Shown: positions 9,272-19,782 of the stretch, one piece after another | Numbering within the stretch: the stretch's first letter is position 1 | Layout: the number at the start of each line of letters is the position of its first letter | NCBI RefSeq assembly: GCF_000003605.2 | Contig: NW_003133350.1 | Span: 268,975 to 289,637, forward strand | Direction of reading: 5' to 3' | Length of the DNA: 20,663 bases | From: Saccoglossus kowalevskii | Lineage: Eukaryota > Hemichordata > Enteropneusta > Harrimaniidae | Notes under the pieces: generated by a model | Told to the model about the DNA's origin: nothing | Databases searched by the model: none | What the model saw: only the letters and a program-made list of their open reading frames with translations | Program-made: the position numbers and the translations under genes

Positions 9272-9362
9272 CTATTTGTAATTTTCAGTTGGTTCCACCG
9301 TGGTTGTAGAGTTGACGTCACCCAGTTTGATTGCTGGAGCTACTTTGTTTTTCTTGGTTACC
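9272..9362 (-). CDS. VWDE-like exon 16: cytoplasmic tail and stop
   Basis: This 91-nt terminal exon (acceptor ATTGTTTAG, phase 2) encodes a Lys-rich tail: VTKKNKVAPAIKLGDV, then STTTVEPTENYK, ending at TAG 9272-9274. The phase match, the basic residues following the TM, and the AATAAA about 190 nt downstream support it. It is too short to appear as a conventional ORF. Confidence 0.7.
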
Positions 9363-12300
9363 CTAAACAATAGAAATTAAATAAACGTGATGTATCCATT
9401 GATAAACGGCGATATATACATTCGATCTTCGGCTAAGAACTCAACCCCATCATAGATAATGATATAAAAAAAGTGCACGCATTAAATGCATGCGTACAAC
9501 AATATTAACATAACTTCAGCAATTAGCATCAAACGAGGGGTTCAATTAAGATTATTTTATGCACCCCCACAAAGTCGAGCGTTGGTCAATAATAGCACAT
9601 CCCTGGGATATTGTGCGTTATATGATCTTTTACGAAACCTTTTTTGGAAGAGAGCAAAAAAGTATTATCTTACTTTTTCCATACAACTACCGTCACAACC
9701 ACGGTAATTGCAATACAAACACAAATAACGATCACAATCCAAACCCAGGAGTTACCAGTGTCACTTGGTTCTATCCCCACCATTCTAGGAGTTGTTAAAT
9801 TTCCAACTATTCCAGGAGTTGTGACCGGTGTTGACAATGATGGCGTTGTCTTCATAGTTGATGCAATGGCCTGTGTGCATAGATCTACACATATGCAAAT
9901 TTCATAAATAATTGTAAAAATTACAAATACGAAAGCTTTTAACAGAAGAGAGAAATCACTCCGTACATCAACTGAAATATCGCATGCATGTATCAAATCA
10001 CCAACTAGTAGTTATTGACACCGCCTGTAATTTGCAAACATATTTACTATTTTACTCAAAAATATAATTATAAGACATAGGTGTCAGCAAAGTCATATCG
10101 GTTGTGTTTATTTTAAAGAATCATAATAATTATATGCTATTTATTTGTCTTGAAATAAGTTCAGTTATTAACCAAACGCAATGTTTTTTTTAAGCTAGAT
10201 ATCATGAAAGAGTAGCTAGGTATCATGAAATACCGACCTGGTTGGTGAGTCCAAAATGAAGTGGAATTTTCTGGGACACAAAGATGACATTCACTAAAGT
10301 AACTGGTCTCTCCAGGGCTATAACATCTACCATCTATCTGACAAGCATCGGACTGTACACATAAAGAAACACATTAAATATTCGAACACGATTCAGTTTC
10401 GCGGAATTGAGATGAGCTCAGTAGATCAATTTAAATTCATACTCACACGTTGAACGCACGTGCCGTCTTCTGAACAATTGACACATACAGAGTCGTACAC
10501 AACGATAGGGAGCATGCTGCTTTCAGTTACACCATCATTGCTGACGGAAATATTAAACGCGTGAATAGGAGATGCTGAAGGGTCGGTACGTGAGTCTAGG
10601 CTTATTCTTGCGTATGTCAGCGGCAAATAACAGTTCATCTGGTATGCACTCATGAAGTCAGCAAGCGTGGTCGCTACAACACCCGTATCCGTCCAAATCC
10701 CGATGCCTGAAATATACTAACGAAAATTTAAATATATAATTAGAAGTTCAATTATATGTCAGCAATTAAGAACAATAGGAATTTGCGGAATTACTTATTC
10801 ATACATACGTCAAGCTCATAAATATGGCAAGTCAAGTAACCCGAGTCAAATATCCCCGAAGCTGCAACAGAAATCCTAGCGCACGGTCTGCTCCGTATAT
10901 CACAAATATTGCCGCCATATACTTCATACACTCTGGGTGGTTTACCAATATCTATACTGCAGTCAACAGACGTGAATCCTTCCTCACAGATGCATACACC
11001 CTCCATGCTACAGTTGCCGTGTCCACTGCAGTGACCCGGGCATGTTGCTCCAACAACAGACTCTGGAGGGGCTAATTCACCTTCGTCATTTGCTACCCAC
11101 AAACTCGTGTTTTTGTACACCACCGACAAGCAACTGCTTTCCACCACAGATCGCGCATTGGAAGTGGCAGATAGATCATCCATCGCCTGTTGAACAAATT
11201 GTATTCATGTTTAAATTCAATATCATTTGTAAGTTTACTTAAAATCTATAGCAAAATTATTCAACCAGTACCACTGAATTGATAATCATTATCATTGTAG
11301 TCTGCAATACTACCAATAACTACGGTTGTCAGGTTGACGATATTCTGTTAAAAATTGAACTTTCGTAATCAAACAGATAAAATATGGACAACATGACGTC
11401 ACTATGCTGTTCCTTTGAGATGTATTATGACAAATCTATTCCAGAGTTTCTAAATTAGAATTGTTAAATTATTAAAAAGATCTCGCGTGACATGACATTA
11501 CGAGACAATTATGATGATTTAATGTGATGCGTAATGGAGTGCACTAACTGATCCCTATGTGTAATATTCGTATTCCATTGATTATCAGAAAGAGGATTTA
11601 TTCACCTGAACGTCAAACTTGCAGTCCGCTAATGCATTATCAATATCGTCCGCTATACTTTCAACTTGTTCGCAATATTCAATTATGTTAGACTGGTGAA
11701 CTGCATCATAACACGCCCTCATTGCTTCGTCTTCTGTGATACCACTAGGCGTAGGCCAGGTAAGGCTATCTGCATTGAAGTCATTGATGGATAAATCCGA
11801 ACTATGATGTGAAAATATGGATTCATATACTACGTAGTCGTCATTATATGTTTTAGGCATGCCGGAACTGAACACTTCTTGATGCATGTCCTCACATGAG
11901 AAATGTTCAGTGCCATCATCATAACCTTTTATTCCATCACTATAACTTCCACAGACTATTATACTCCCACTTTCCGGGCTCTCAGGATCCTCCGCTAAAC
12001 ACTGACATGTGGGATATGAAGATGGAAGATTGGGATTGGCAATGGGCATATTTTCTTTATAGAAAAGGCTTGTGCCTTTATCGAGCCTGTAGACGAAAGA
12101 AAACTAAGATGAAGAGTCCGATAGATGCATCGTGAAGCGATAATCTCATTTACCGGAACAGCTGTAATAGAAAATCGAATTGCAAGAAATTACTTATTCA
12201 CACATACGTTAACTCGTTAACTGGATATTTGCTTCTATTTTTATATGAAATACTTCTATGCCATTTGTTTGTAAATTGCTCTTTCACATAATGAATGAAA

Positions 12301-15300
12301 AGTTTTTGACAAGATAGAACAACAATTTACTCGTATGACTTTGCAAAATCGTCTGCATTGTTGTTAGATATTACATCCCCTGTTGCCGGGTCGATGTAAT
12401 CTAAATCATTATTTTTATTCTCATCAAAAGAACCACATAATCCTTCTACACGTTCAAATAGCGCTCCATTGAAATCTATATATACATCGGGATAGCTACC
12501 ATCTACGTATCGTACAAGCTGGCCGGATCCAGTGTGTACCTGTATTTGAAGATAACAAAATTAGTTTAAAATGCTGTAATGCAAATACAAAATCTAGAAT
12601 ATTGATGTAATGTGATTCGGACAAACCCACAACATTGCTATAGTCAAGGACATATTAGTACATTGTGTTTACAACATTTCTTCGCATTTATAAAACATAT
12701 TTTTATTTGGACCAGATATTGAAATTTTCAAAGTGGGATTAAGCGCTAAAATATGTATATGTTACAGAAGTGTTCTACATGGGTGCCACTAGTCTATTAA
12801 CTTTGAACTTCGAAGGTTTTCTTGAGGTCTATAATTTGTTTAGAAGAATGGTAACAAGCAATACTATAGAAAGTTAATAGTTCTTTGAAAACGCAATGTT
12901 AATAAAGTTAATAATATACGATTTATAATTTCACAGACTCGTTAAATCAATCCCTGTGACAATAAAATACATGGCGCCTCGCTAGCAGTGTTACATCAAT
13001 GCAAGATACGAATACCTACATTTGTCCGTAAGTCAATACTGTGCAAGATCTTACCCATACTTCTTTACCATTTGGTGAAATGGAAACTGTAAATGCTGGG
13101 TTACAATATACATGATCCCTGTGAACATAATATTTCATTGGTCCATCGCAACTATCAACAATAGCGACGTCATTCCCTTCACGTACAGCTACTGCACAAT
13201 TACAGGAAGGGTTGTTACTGTTACCATGGTTACACTTTTTCAGACGCACTTCAACCTAAACGCAATTAGAGTTACAATTTATTTAGAAATATTAAATACT
13301 ATTACGTTTTCTGTCATTCTCAAAAGTAATACGACAGAAACGGAAGTTAATTTAACGTGTCGCGGTGCATTCTTTGATTTATCCTGTGGCTGTATTTTCA
13401 CAAGTGTCACGGCGTGCTGTTATTGTTATATGCCATGTTTAAAGATTTTTCAAATATCGAACCGAAAAGTCGTAACCACTTCATCCAAGACTTTGGTGTG
13501 AGTGCAAGGCAGTGACTTATTTTAAATTCTCTTCAATGATTGGTTAAGACGGCATTTCATTTTATTAATGTACAAATGTTGGCAGACGCGTTTTCCGAAC
13601 GACAAATGCAGCAAACAGAACAAAATTATTTAAAAAAAATAAAAACAATACAATGTAACCCTTCTGCATAACGTGGGGCACAATGTGTCATCATTTGTAT
13701 GAGCCAGAGTAATAACTTAAATTAGAAGCCGACAAATGCATCGTTAATGTAGTTAATATGTGTAAATATCTGGACTTGTTGTTGGCCCCTGATTGGAACC
13801 ATTCCATATGGCGGAGAGACTGAATCTCACAATGGCTGTGATAAGGTCTAAGTGAAGTGAAATCAGTGAATAATATAATTGCACATAGCATCAGTATTGG
13901 AGCTTGGTTCAGGCTCTGCTTGGTTAAATTCAAAAACCTTAGATAGTTTAGAATAGTAACCGTTCATTCATTCATTCATTCATTCATTCATCAATTTAGT
14001 TATTAGTCTATTTATTTATTTATCCAGTTAATTTTTTTCAGTTATTTATTAATTGATCTAATAATTGATACAATTTTCATCAACAGTTTGTCATTTTACT
14101 TTACATTAATTGACATATTTGATTTTATCATTATATTTCTTAGTCATGCAGGCTAAGCTAAGCTAACATTGACCAGACTAGTTCAATATCGAACTATTTC
14201 CATGTCCCTCACCAGTTGCATTCCTGCAAAACAATATTTCATATTTCACACAATAAATGCATTTGACTTTTCATAATACTTTGTATATGTATTTCTGTAC
14301 ATTAGTATTAATTTAATTTTCTTAAGTTACGGTTGAAATATTGTTTTTTTCAAATTAGGCTAAGCAAACAAGCCACGTTGTCTTCAACTACGTATCCATC
14401 TTGTTGCGAAGGATCTAAATCTGACAAAACATTGCTTTGAAAAGTCAAAATGAAAAGATTATCAACATCCTGGAAGTTTATAAAAATAATTAAGTAGCGA
14501 ATTGCTCTCAGGTTGAACGAGGGTGCTGAAAATCGCACACCACCAAAAAGCACTAAGAAGTGGGTAATGATGTAGCCTAACGTTATCCGGTGACGTGTTT
14601 CAAGTACATTTTTAATGACTAATAAGTTGATATTCAGGATTACTAACCTAACCTATCCTTTCAATATTTCTTTAAAAATACCCCAACTTGCAGATTCATG
14701 ACCCAGGTCTAGATAATTAGTTATTAAACCTCACGCAAATATATCATATTATTGAAGGGAGTGACAATGTACACGTAAACAGTTTCGTACACCATCAAAC
14801 TGCAATCGACCGAAGGGTTTCTGAGTTCTATGGACTGAACTCGTACCAGCTTAGACATTAATATTACACATGTAAACAAACAAATAAATAAAATAAATAG
14901 GAAACAATTTTAATGACATGTTAATTGGTAGATCAGATAACCTAATTACATACTTTAAGGAGAGAACCATAACAACGTGATTATTATGTTTTAGACATAT
15001 ATGTAGATGAGACATGTCGCGTCTGAAAACATAATTACCTCCAATTATGAACGTTAGTAAGCATATTGATCAACGAATGATACCTACAAGAATTATATAC
15101 ACCATTGACCACCAGTCGTTCATATAATAATGTCATAAAGACCGTTTCAAACTTGTTTGACGTTTCTAGTTTATACTGACTTCACATACCGTAAAATTAA
15201 ACATTTCAAATCCCTCTTTTTCTTTGACCATTACGTAATCATCAACTCCATACCAATCATAATATCTGTGCACAAAGATACACGGTTAAATTTCACGACA

Positions 15301-16378
15301 TTTCAAATCTACTTCAAATAACGTTGTCATCGCGCTGCATGATTTTCTAGGATACCTTTAAGATGACAATGACATATCTCGACAGTAATAACCTTAATAC
15401 TTACGTGCCGTCAAATGTAGTGTAATGAGGGTCACCAGTGGCTCTACATTGACCAGCATGTTGTTTATTCACATGTACCTACAAATATATTGAATACATT
15501 TTTTTTATTAATTTTACGGTTTATTGTTTTGTAGAGGATTTCAGTTCGTATGGTAGCTTACCGTGACTTCTCCGGGGGCGTATCCTACGTAATATGACGG
15601 GTTAGAGCTATCGAATGTGTCGAACGCTAATATGTACACTCCCGCTTCATATGCTGGTTCATTAGGATGGCATACAATGTCTATAGTCTCAATTGTTCCC
15701 ACAATGTAATCATTTGTAAGTTCAACATAGCAGTCTTGAATATTGTATATAAGTTTGTTCTCTATACTTGTGTGAACTCCGACTCTTGTATAACAGTAAT
15801 CGGCGTCACGATCGCAGACTATAGGAATGCTGCTGCTAAAGTTAATTGAATACGGTTCGCTGTTCTCCTCTAGGTAAACCACGGTGTCAAATATCTGTAA
15901 ACACATGAATTTTAATCGACTTTAAATTACTTTAATTTCATATTTAATCAAAACATTGAGATGCAATAACAAATTTGCTAGCTAACTAATTAATATTAAT
16001 TAGCTCAATATTAATATCGATTAACACTCTTGAAATGCAAAGTTGATACCTGATTTTAGTCCATATTTTTAGATGAAAAAAACACCTTCCGCGACAATAG
16101 TTATTTCATTATGTATATACATTGTTTAACATCGAGTTGCAGTAACACACGCGTTTGCTTAAAATTACCAAGTAATAGTATTTTATGTTACCTTTATCCC
16201 GGCAAAGTAGGAATCCCATTTTTCGGGACTGATGGTGTCTTCGTCAACAAATTTTGAAACAACACCGCATTTTATCTTATAAATAAATGAAATAAAAAAC
16301 AACAACAGATAAATAGGTGAAATATTGAATGTATAAATCAATAAATAAATAAAAAAAATATTGAAGGAACTAATGAGA

Positions 16379-16465
<87 letters not shown>

Positions 16466-19400
16466 AATAGTTGTATTCCTCGTATGTTCGTCGATAGTTT
16501 ATTAATTATGATATGTACACTTGAGGCTGAGTTTATATTAAGTAATATGCTTTACTCACTGTTTGTCCAATGGAATATAACCCATCAACCGATGGTGATG
16601 GATGGTCGAAATCATCTAACGTTAATTTGACATTTCTTGTTTCGCCTTTCTCAATTACTAGGTTTTCTACTTGTACCAGTTCATTGTCTGCATACCAGTT
16701 GATAGTGAACAGTGACGTGACGTTTTCATATGTTGTAGGAGTGAACTCACAATGAAATATTGGTGTCATCAAATTTACGTCTCCGAGTTCAGGATAGTTC
16801 TGTTCTTCCATACTTATTGACACGACTGGTTCGGATACGAGCATTGGGTAAGTATCTGTAAATATAGCGTGGTTATACAATGACTTATTCAAATAATATT
16901 ACGAGGGAGTGGCAAAGGTTTATACTGGACAGTGGGGGTGATCTGAGGGCATAGCCGAGAAACAAATCACCGATGTCCCGTGGTCTTACCTACTTATAAA
17001 CTGTCTGCTTCAATGAATTGCACAATGAATTTGACGACTAAAGCAGTATCTCTCTAATATAATACTTTAATTATGTTTTATACTGGGGAAACTAAATTGA
17101 ATTGTGGATATTTATGTATATAGATAGAGCTTTAATAAAAAGTCACTCAACTGCGTGATTCAATCAACATATTTGCTGTGCCTTATGATGCACTGATACG
17201 TACGTTGTAACACTTTTTAAAAACTAGGTTTATATTCGACTTCCATCACAGCAAAGTAGAAGTAGTAGACTTTGTACTCACCGGAACAGCCTGGGGTAAA
17301 CCCATTTGGTGAAGTCTGTCCTTCTTTACATTGTAGCTCAGTGCCTGAAATTAAACATACGCCATTACTTCAGGACCTGATGATCTGTAGCGTTTCCATC
17401 CACCATCAAGGAGATTGGGTTTTAGACCCAGGCTTGCGGTATTCATATTGGGAGAAAAGCGTCCTTTCGGAGGGGGCGTAAAGCTGTGTCCCATGTACTG
17501 TCCCGATCTTCAGTGCACGTAAACTATCTTGCTGTTCATGTCGCAAAGAGTAGGTAGATACCCATCATGCACACGCACGTGAACACAATCGTCGCAACCT
17601 TCTCACAAAATTATACATGGCCAATTTCAACGATGCATAATGTGTGAACTTTTCATAATCAAATATCCCAGGTGCTATAAAATTGATATTTTTTCTCTAG
17701 GAATTAAATCTAAGGTGAATATATAGCTGTCATTTATTTTGTATTAGTAGCGTCAGTCCCCTATAATGTACAAAGATTGACTTGGCTTTAAACCGTCATT
17801 ACTTACCTGCACAGTATGCTCTTGTGCACTCAACACTTCCCAACTTATAAACAAAGTAATCGCCGCAATTCTTTACTTGCATGGGGTATTTAGTGAAGCA
17901 CCTAGTGCCTAAAAAATTCCCACATGCAATACGCCATTCTGTTTGGTTCCCAACCGGGTGTGTTCCGTCCATATAAAGTGGGATTTCTGTACCGCAGCTG
18001 TAATTCGGCAAGTCGTCTATATTGGTCATTTCACCACCAGCTCCACTCACAAACCGATACCATTGCCAAGGGAAGTTATCATCGCATATTAGTCCCGGGT
18101 CACTTGAGTCCACGTGGTAGTTAATACTCCTTGCTGGCTCGTCTATAGGAACGTAGTTGAAGCACGGGTCTTCCTCTGCTTCGGTTACTGCAATGACAAC
18201 AAATAATCACACATCACATTAAGTTGTTGGACCCTCAAGACAAGAGGATTAGATACGCAATTGTGAAGTCTTTCCTCGTTTCTAATATTGTAAATGTTCA
18301 AAGAAATAGTATTTTTTATTGATGGAAGACAGCAATGGACGCTGGTAAATGCACATCGTTTCTAGAACGATGTTCATAAGAAGTTGACTAACTCCAACAT
18401 ATGAATGTTACATCTATAATATTTGTTCTCCTTGAATACACACCCAATAAAACAATGTGAAATGTATGCCGGCAACACGCCACATTCATGCGACGTTATA
18501 TTCCCACTTTATTGCAACCCATTGCATGCACGTGTGGACAGTAAGTTGCGTACAATTCATGAAAAATCTTATTCAAGAGAATAGAATTTAGAGAACCTCG
18601 CAATATAAAATAAATGACCTTGAATAATTAAACCAATGTAAAATTATTTTTGATTTGCTGATTAGACACTTGATTGTGCACTGCTGCAAACTAGCTCCAA
18701 TTCTCCGACTTATCAGGATCTGTTTGCCAAACAACCGATTTTTCTTTGTTGACTGGATGTTACTATCCATCAACGCATAACAGGTACGTACGTTAGCAGT
18801 TTAGGTTCCACTTCCTCCTCACATTTTAAAGTTGTCTTGTGTAATGTATATTTCTGGAATCGTTTAAACGGGAGCAACAAATTACTAGTCTGGAGAGCGC
18901 GATGGATTATGATTCATTTACAACTCTGCGACTAGGCTCGACTTCTGTCTCAAGAACGCTCTAATCATAACTAACAAAGGCAAAACGAAACGTTCAATAT
19001 TCGGGGCCGCTGTGGCAATGGAAGTAGAATAATCGCCATAATTTCGAAGCCTGTGCATGAAAAAGAAAAGATTAAGGCTGCCAACGGGTTATTGTATGCC
19101 CTGATGTTGTCTATATGGAAGGTATGCCTTTAAGCTCAAGGGATCTATTGGACAGTGCCATTCATAAGCTATGTAAAGTTTTAACATGCAGGCAAACACT
19201 ATACAATAGCATCACATAACCATGTTAAATACAACATATTAAGTTGGTCGTAAAAAGACTCAAACAAACAAACAAAACAAACATAACAAACCCAAAATAT
19301 TGGCCATTTTGACAAACCACGTAACAGATCAAAATTTTTTTTCTCAGAAGAAGCTGTAGCTATACATGCTACATCCAACTATCCCACTGATCGGTTAAAG

Positions 19401-19734
19401 CATTCGCGAGAAACATCACTCTGTTACACTGAAAGAAATAGTTTTTCATCAAATAATACAGGTATTGTGTATGGGAGATGGCTGTCTGATGTGGTAAAAT
19501 AAGTAATACATAAACATTAGTGCAATATCATGACTTGCAACAAACCACGACAATATATCCCCTAGCAAACATTACAAAGATTACAGTTACACAGATGCAA
19601 TGATTCCGGTAACATAAATATATTACGTAAAAACGTTAAAAATGAATGATATAAATTATATAGCGGCATACTGGACAGTACTTACCACTCAACGCCACTA
19701 GCAGCGCCCAAACACAAAGTTGCATCGACAACAT
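9272..19734 (-). CDS. VWDE-like membrane-anchored D8C/VWD/EGF protein, 16 exons
   Basis: The exons in transcript order are 19686-19734, 17807-18187, 17282-17344, 16560-16855, 16192-16275, 15562-15894, 15405-15478, 15190-15265, 13055-13255, 12331-12539, 11606-12086, 10809-11186, 10447-10716, 10238-10352, 9674-9884 and 9272-9362. They sum to 3312 nt, i.e. 1103 residues plus stop, with every junction in phase. Domain order: signal peptide 1-16; D8C about 25-143; Cys linker 144-164; Ig-like/VWDE-specific region 165-402; VWD about 403-590; a TWPTPSG-type region to 749; EGF about 798-825; a second VWDE-specific fold to 965; a Cys module to 1003; a Thr/Pro stalk; TM about 1051-1071; and a basic tail of about 32 residues. 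This order matches the N-terminal two thirds of vertebrate VWDE, which is secreted and ends in many EGF repeats. Here those repeats are replaced by a TM helix. The exact function is unknown; an extracellular adhesion or matrix role is inferred. Confidence 0.85.
9674..9884 (-). CDS. VWDE-like exon 15: Thr/Pro stalk and transmembrane helix
   Basis: This 211-nt exon (phase 1 to 2) encodes a Ser/Thr/Pro-rich stalk (KTTPSLSTPVTTPG), probably O-glycosylated, then a 21-residue hydrophobic helix (VWIVIVICVCIAITVVVTVV and one further V) followed by WKK. The acceptor ATGTGTAG at 9885-9890 is the only nearby one that keeps frame from exon 14 without extending into further hydrophobic sequence. The donor AAAGTAAGA is strong; without splicing, a TAA follows at once. 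Confidence 0.75.
10238..10352 (-). CDS. VWDE-like exon 14: Cys module
   Basis: This 115-nt exon (phase 0 to 1; acceptor TGTGTACAG, donor GTCGGT, a slightly unusual donor) encodes SDACQIDGRCYSPGE, YFSECHLCVPEN and SFWTHQP. The DxCxIDGxCY...C..C pattern matches the Cys module that follows in VWDE proteins. Confidence 0.82.
10447..10716 (-). CDS. VWDE-like exon 13
   Basis: This 270-nt phase 0-0 exon uses donor GTGAGT and acceptor TTTTCGTTAG. A second acceptor 10 nt downstream (CAG before 10706) has a good consensus, but from the phase-0 donor of exon 12 it leads to a TAG stop, so the upstream site is preferred. The encoded segment continues the beta-rich fold (MNCYLPLTYARISLDSR) and ends VCVNCSEDGTCVQR. 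Confidence 0.82.
10809..11186 (-). CDS. VWDE-like exon 12: EGF domain
   Basis: This 378-nt phase 0-0 exon (acceptor TTCAACAG, donor GTATGT) contains the EGF-like CPGHCSGHGNCSMEGVCICE followed by EGFTSVDCS. It continues with ICDIRSRPCARISV and GYLTCHIYELD, the segment after the first EGF in VWDE. Confidence 0.92.
11240..11344 (-). other. Possible unincorporated (poison) exon
   Basis: Within the intron between exons 11 and 12, a good acceptor (TTTTTAACAG) is followed by 27 open codons in the correct phase (starting NIVNLTTVVIG), then TGA at 11261-11263, then a donor-like GTAAAC. Inclusion would truncate the protein before its EGF and TM segments. It is not needed for family continuity and may be chance. 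Confidence 0.2.
11606..12086 (-). CDS. VWDE-like exon 11: post-VWD region with TWPTPSG motif
   Basis: This 481-nt exon (phase 2 to 0; acceptor TCTACAG, donor GTGAAT) encodes an acidic, Cys-poor stretch and then LTWPTPSGITEDEAMRACYD, a block that I recognise from VWDE proteins. It ends CKFDVQ, which joins AMDDLSATSN of exon 12 as in the family. Confidence 0.9.
12331..12539 (-). CDS. VWDE-like exon 10: VWD C-terminal half
   Basis: This 209-nt exon (phase 0 to 2; acceptor AAATACAG, donor GTAAAT) contains VEGLCGSFDENKNNDLDYID, the conserved LCG-F(D)xNxxND closing part of VWD with its Asp/Asn-rich calcium loop. Reading past the donor gives an immediate TAA, which supports splicing there. Confidence 0.88.
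13055..13255 (-). CDS. VWDE-like exon 9: VWD core
   Basis: This 201-nt phase 0-0 exon (acceptor TGCGTTTAG, donor GTAAGA) encodes VEVRLKKCNHGNS, PSCNCAVAVREGNDV and VYCNPAFTVSISPNGKEVW. The CNCAVAVREG block is characteristic of VWDE-type VWD domains. A 1.9-kb intron precedes it. Confidence 0.9.
13256..15189 (-). other. Intron 8 of the VWDE-like gene
   Basis: This is the largest intron between confirmed exons of the gene (1934 nt), AT-rich, with (TTCA)n at 13963-13991. Short open frames on both strands, for example 13691-13933 and 14350-14553 on minus, have no recognisable domain, and the VWD domain is continuous without them. Confidence 0.6.
13963..13991. repeat. (TTCA)n microsatellite
   Basis: About seven tandem TTCA units lie in the large intron of the VWDE-like gene. 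A short (TATT)n run follows at about 14008-14021. Confidence 0.85.
15190..15265 (-). CDS. VWDE-like exon 8: VWD continuation
   Basis: This 76-nt exon (phase 2 to 0; acceptor GTGCACAG, donor GTATGT) continues the VWD domain with YYDWYGVDDYVMV and EGFEMFNFT. It joins seamlessly to TFDG of exon 7 and to VEVR of exon 9. Confidence 0.85.
15405..15478 (-). CDS. VWDE-like exon 7: VWD domain start
   Basis: This 74-nt exon (phase 0 to 2; acceptor TTTGTAG, donor GTAAGT) contains AGQCRATGDPHYTTFDG, the hallmark GDPH(Y)xTFDG opening of a von Willebrand factor type D domain. Confidence 0.9.
15562..15894 (-). CDS. VWDE-like exon 6
   Basis: This 333-nt phase 0-0 exon (acceptor TTTACAG, donor GTAAGC) encodes a beta-rich extracellular segment with four cysteines, including SSSIPIVCDRDADYCY and DIVCHPNEP. 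It corresponds to the VWDE segment just before the VWD domain. Confidence 0.85.
16192..16275 (-). CDS. VWDE-like exon 5
   Basis: This 84-nt phase 0-0 exon (acceptor TTTATAAG, donor GTAACA) encodes IKCGVVSKFVDEDTIS and PEKWDSYFAGIK, completing the Ig-like unit with its second cysteine. It is too short for a routine ORF scan and was placed by phase and family pattern. Confidence 0.75.
16378..16466. repeat. (AAAT)22 microsatellite in intron 4
   Basis: About 89 bp of nearly perfect AAAT tandem units lie between exons 4 and 5 of the VWDE-like gene. A shorter interrupted AAAT tract lies just to its left (about 16330-16348). The array is likely to vary in length between individuals. Confidence 0.95.
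16560..16855 (-). CDS. VWDE-like exon 4: Ig-like region
   Basis: This 296-nt exon enters in phase 1 and leaves in phase 0. It reads DTYPMLVSEPVVSISMEE, later IFHCEFTP, FTINWYADNEL and GLYSIGQT. The Cys/Trp spacing and the ending followed by IKCGV in the next exon match the region after D8C in VWDE proteins. Confidence 0.85.
17282..17344 (-). CDS. VWDE-like exon 3: two-Cys linker
   Basis: This 63-nt phase 1-1 exon (acceptor AATTTCAG, donor GTGAGT) encodes GTELQCKEGQTSPNG and then FTPGCS. It matches the linker exon of the neighbouring D8C-EGF gene. Confidence 0.85.
17807..18187 (-). CDS. VWDE-like exon 2: D8C domain
   Basis: This 381-nt phase 1-1 exon (acceptor ATTGCAG, donor GTAAGT) carries eight cysteines in the D8C pattern: EDPCFNYVPIDEPARS, ICDDNFPWQWYRFVSGAGGE, SCGTEIPLYMDGTHP, IACGNFLGTRCF, MQVKNCGDYFVY and CTRAYCAG. 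It is clearly paralogous to the exon at 7094-7498. Confidence 0.92.
18188..19685 (-). other. Intron 1 of the VWDE-like gene
   Basis: This is a 1.5-kb intron between the signal-peptide exon and the D8C exon. It is AT-rich and includes an (AAAC)n run at about 19259-19285. I looked for further TSP1- or EGF-coding exons on minus and saw none. Confidence 0.5.
19686..19734 (-). CDS. VWDE-like exon 1: signal peptide
   Basis: ATG at 19734 starts MLSMQLCVWALLVALS, a clean hydrophobic leader. The exon ends in phase 1 at donor GTAAGT. None of the nearby upstream AGs would join the TSP1 exon to it in frame, so it behaves as a first exon rather than an internal one. A second in-frame Met lies three codons on. 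Confidence 0.75.
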
Positions 19735-19782
19735 AATGTCACGTATGTGAAAAAGTGCGGATGTTCTCTGTCTATGTATGTA

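Noticed and set aside
9674-9996. Longer TM-exon frame starting at an upstream Met, giving an independent small membrane protein
   Set aside because: The frame fits as a phase-1 to phase-2 internal exon joined to exons 14 and 16. The upstream part is intron sequence.
14350-14553. Minus-strand frame in the large intron that looks mildly exon-like
   Set aside because: The VWD domain is continuous from exon 8 to exon 9 without it, and no domain or matching splice phases were found.
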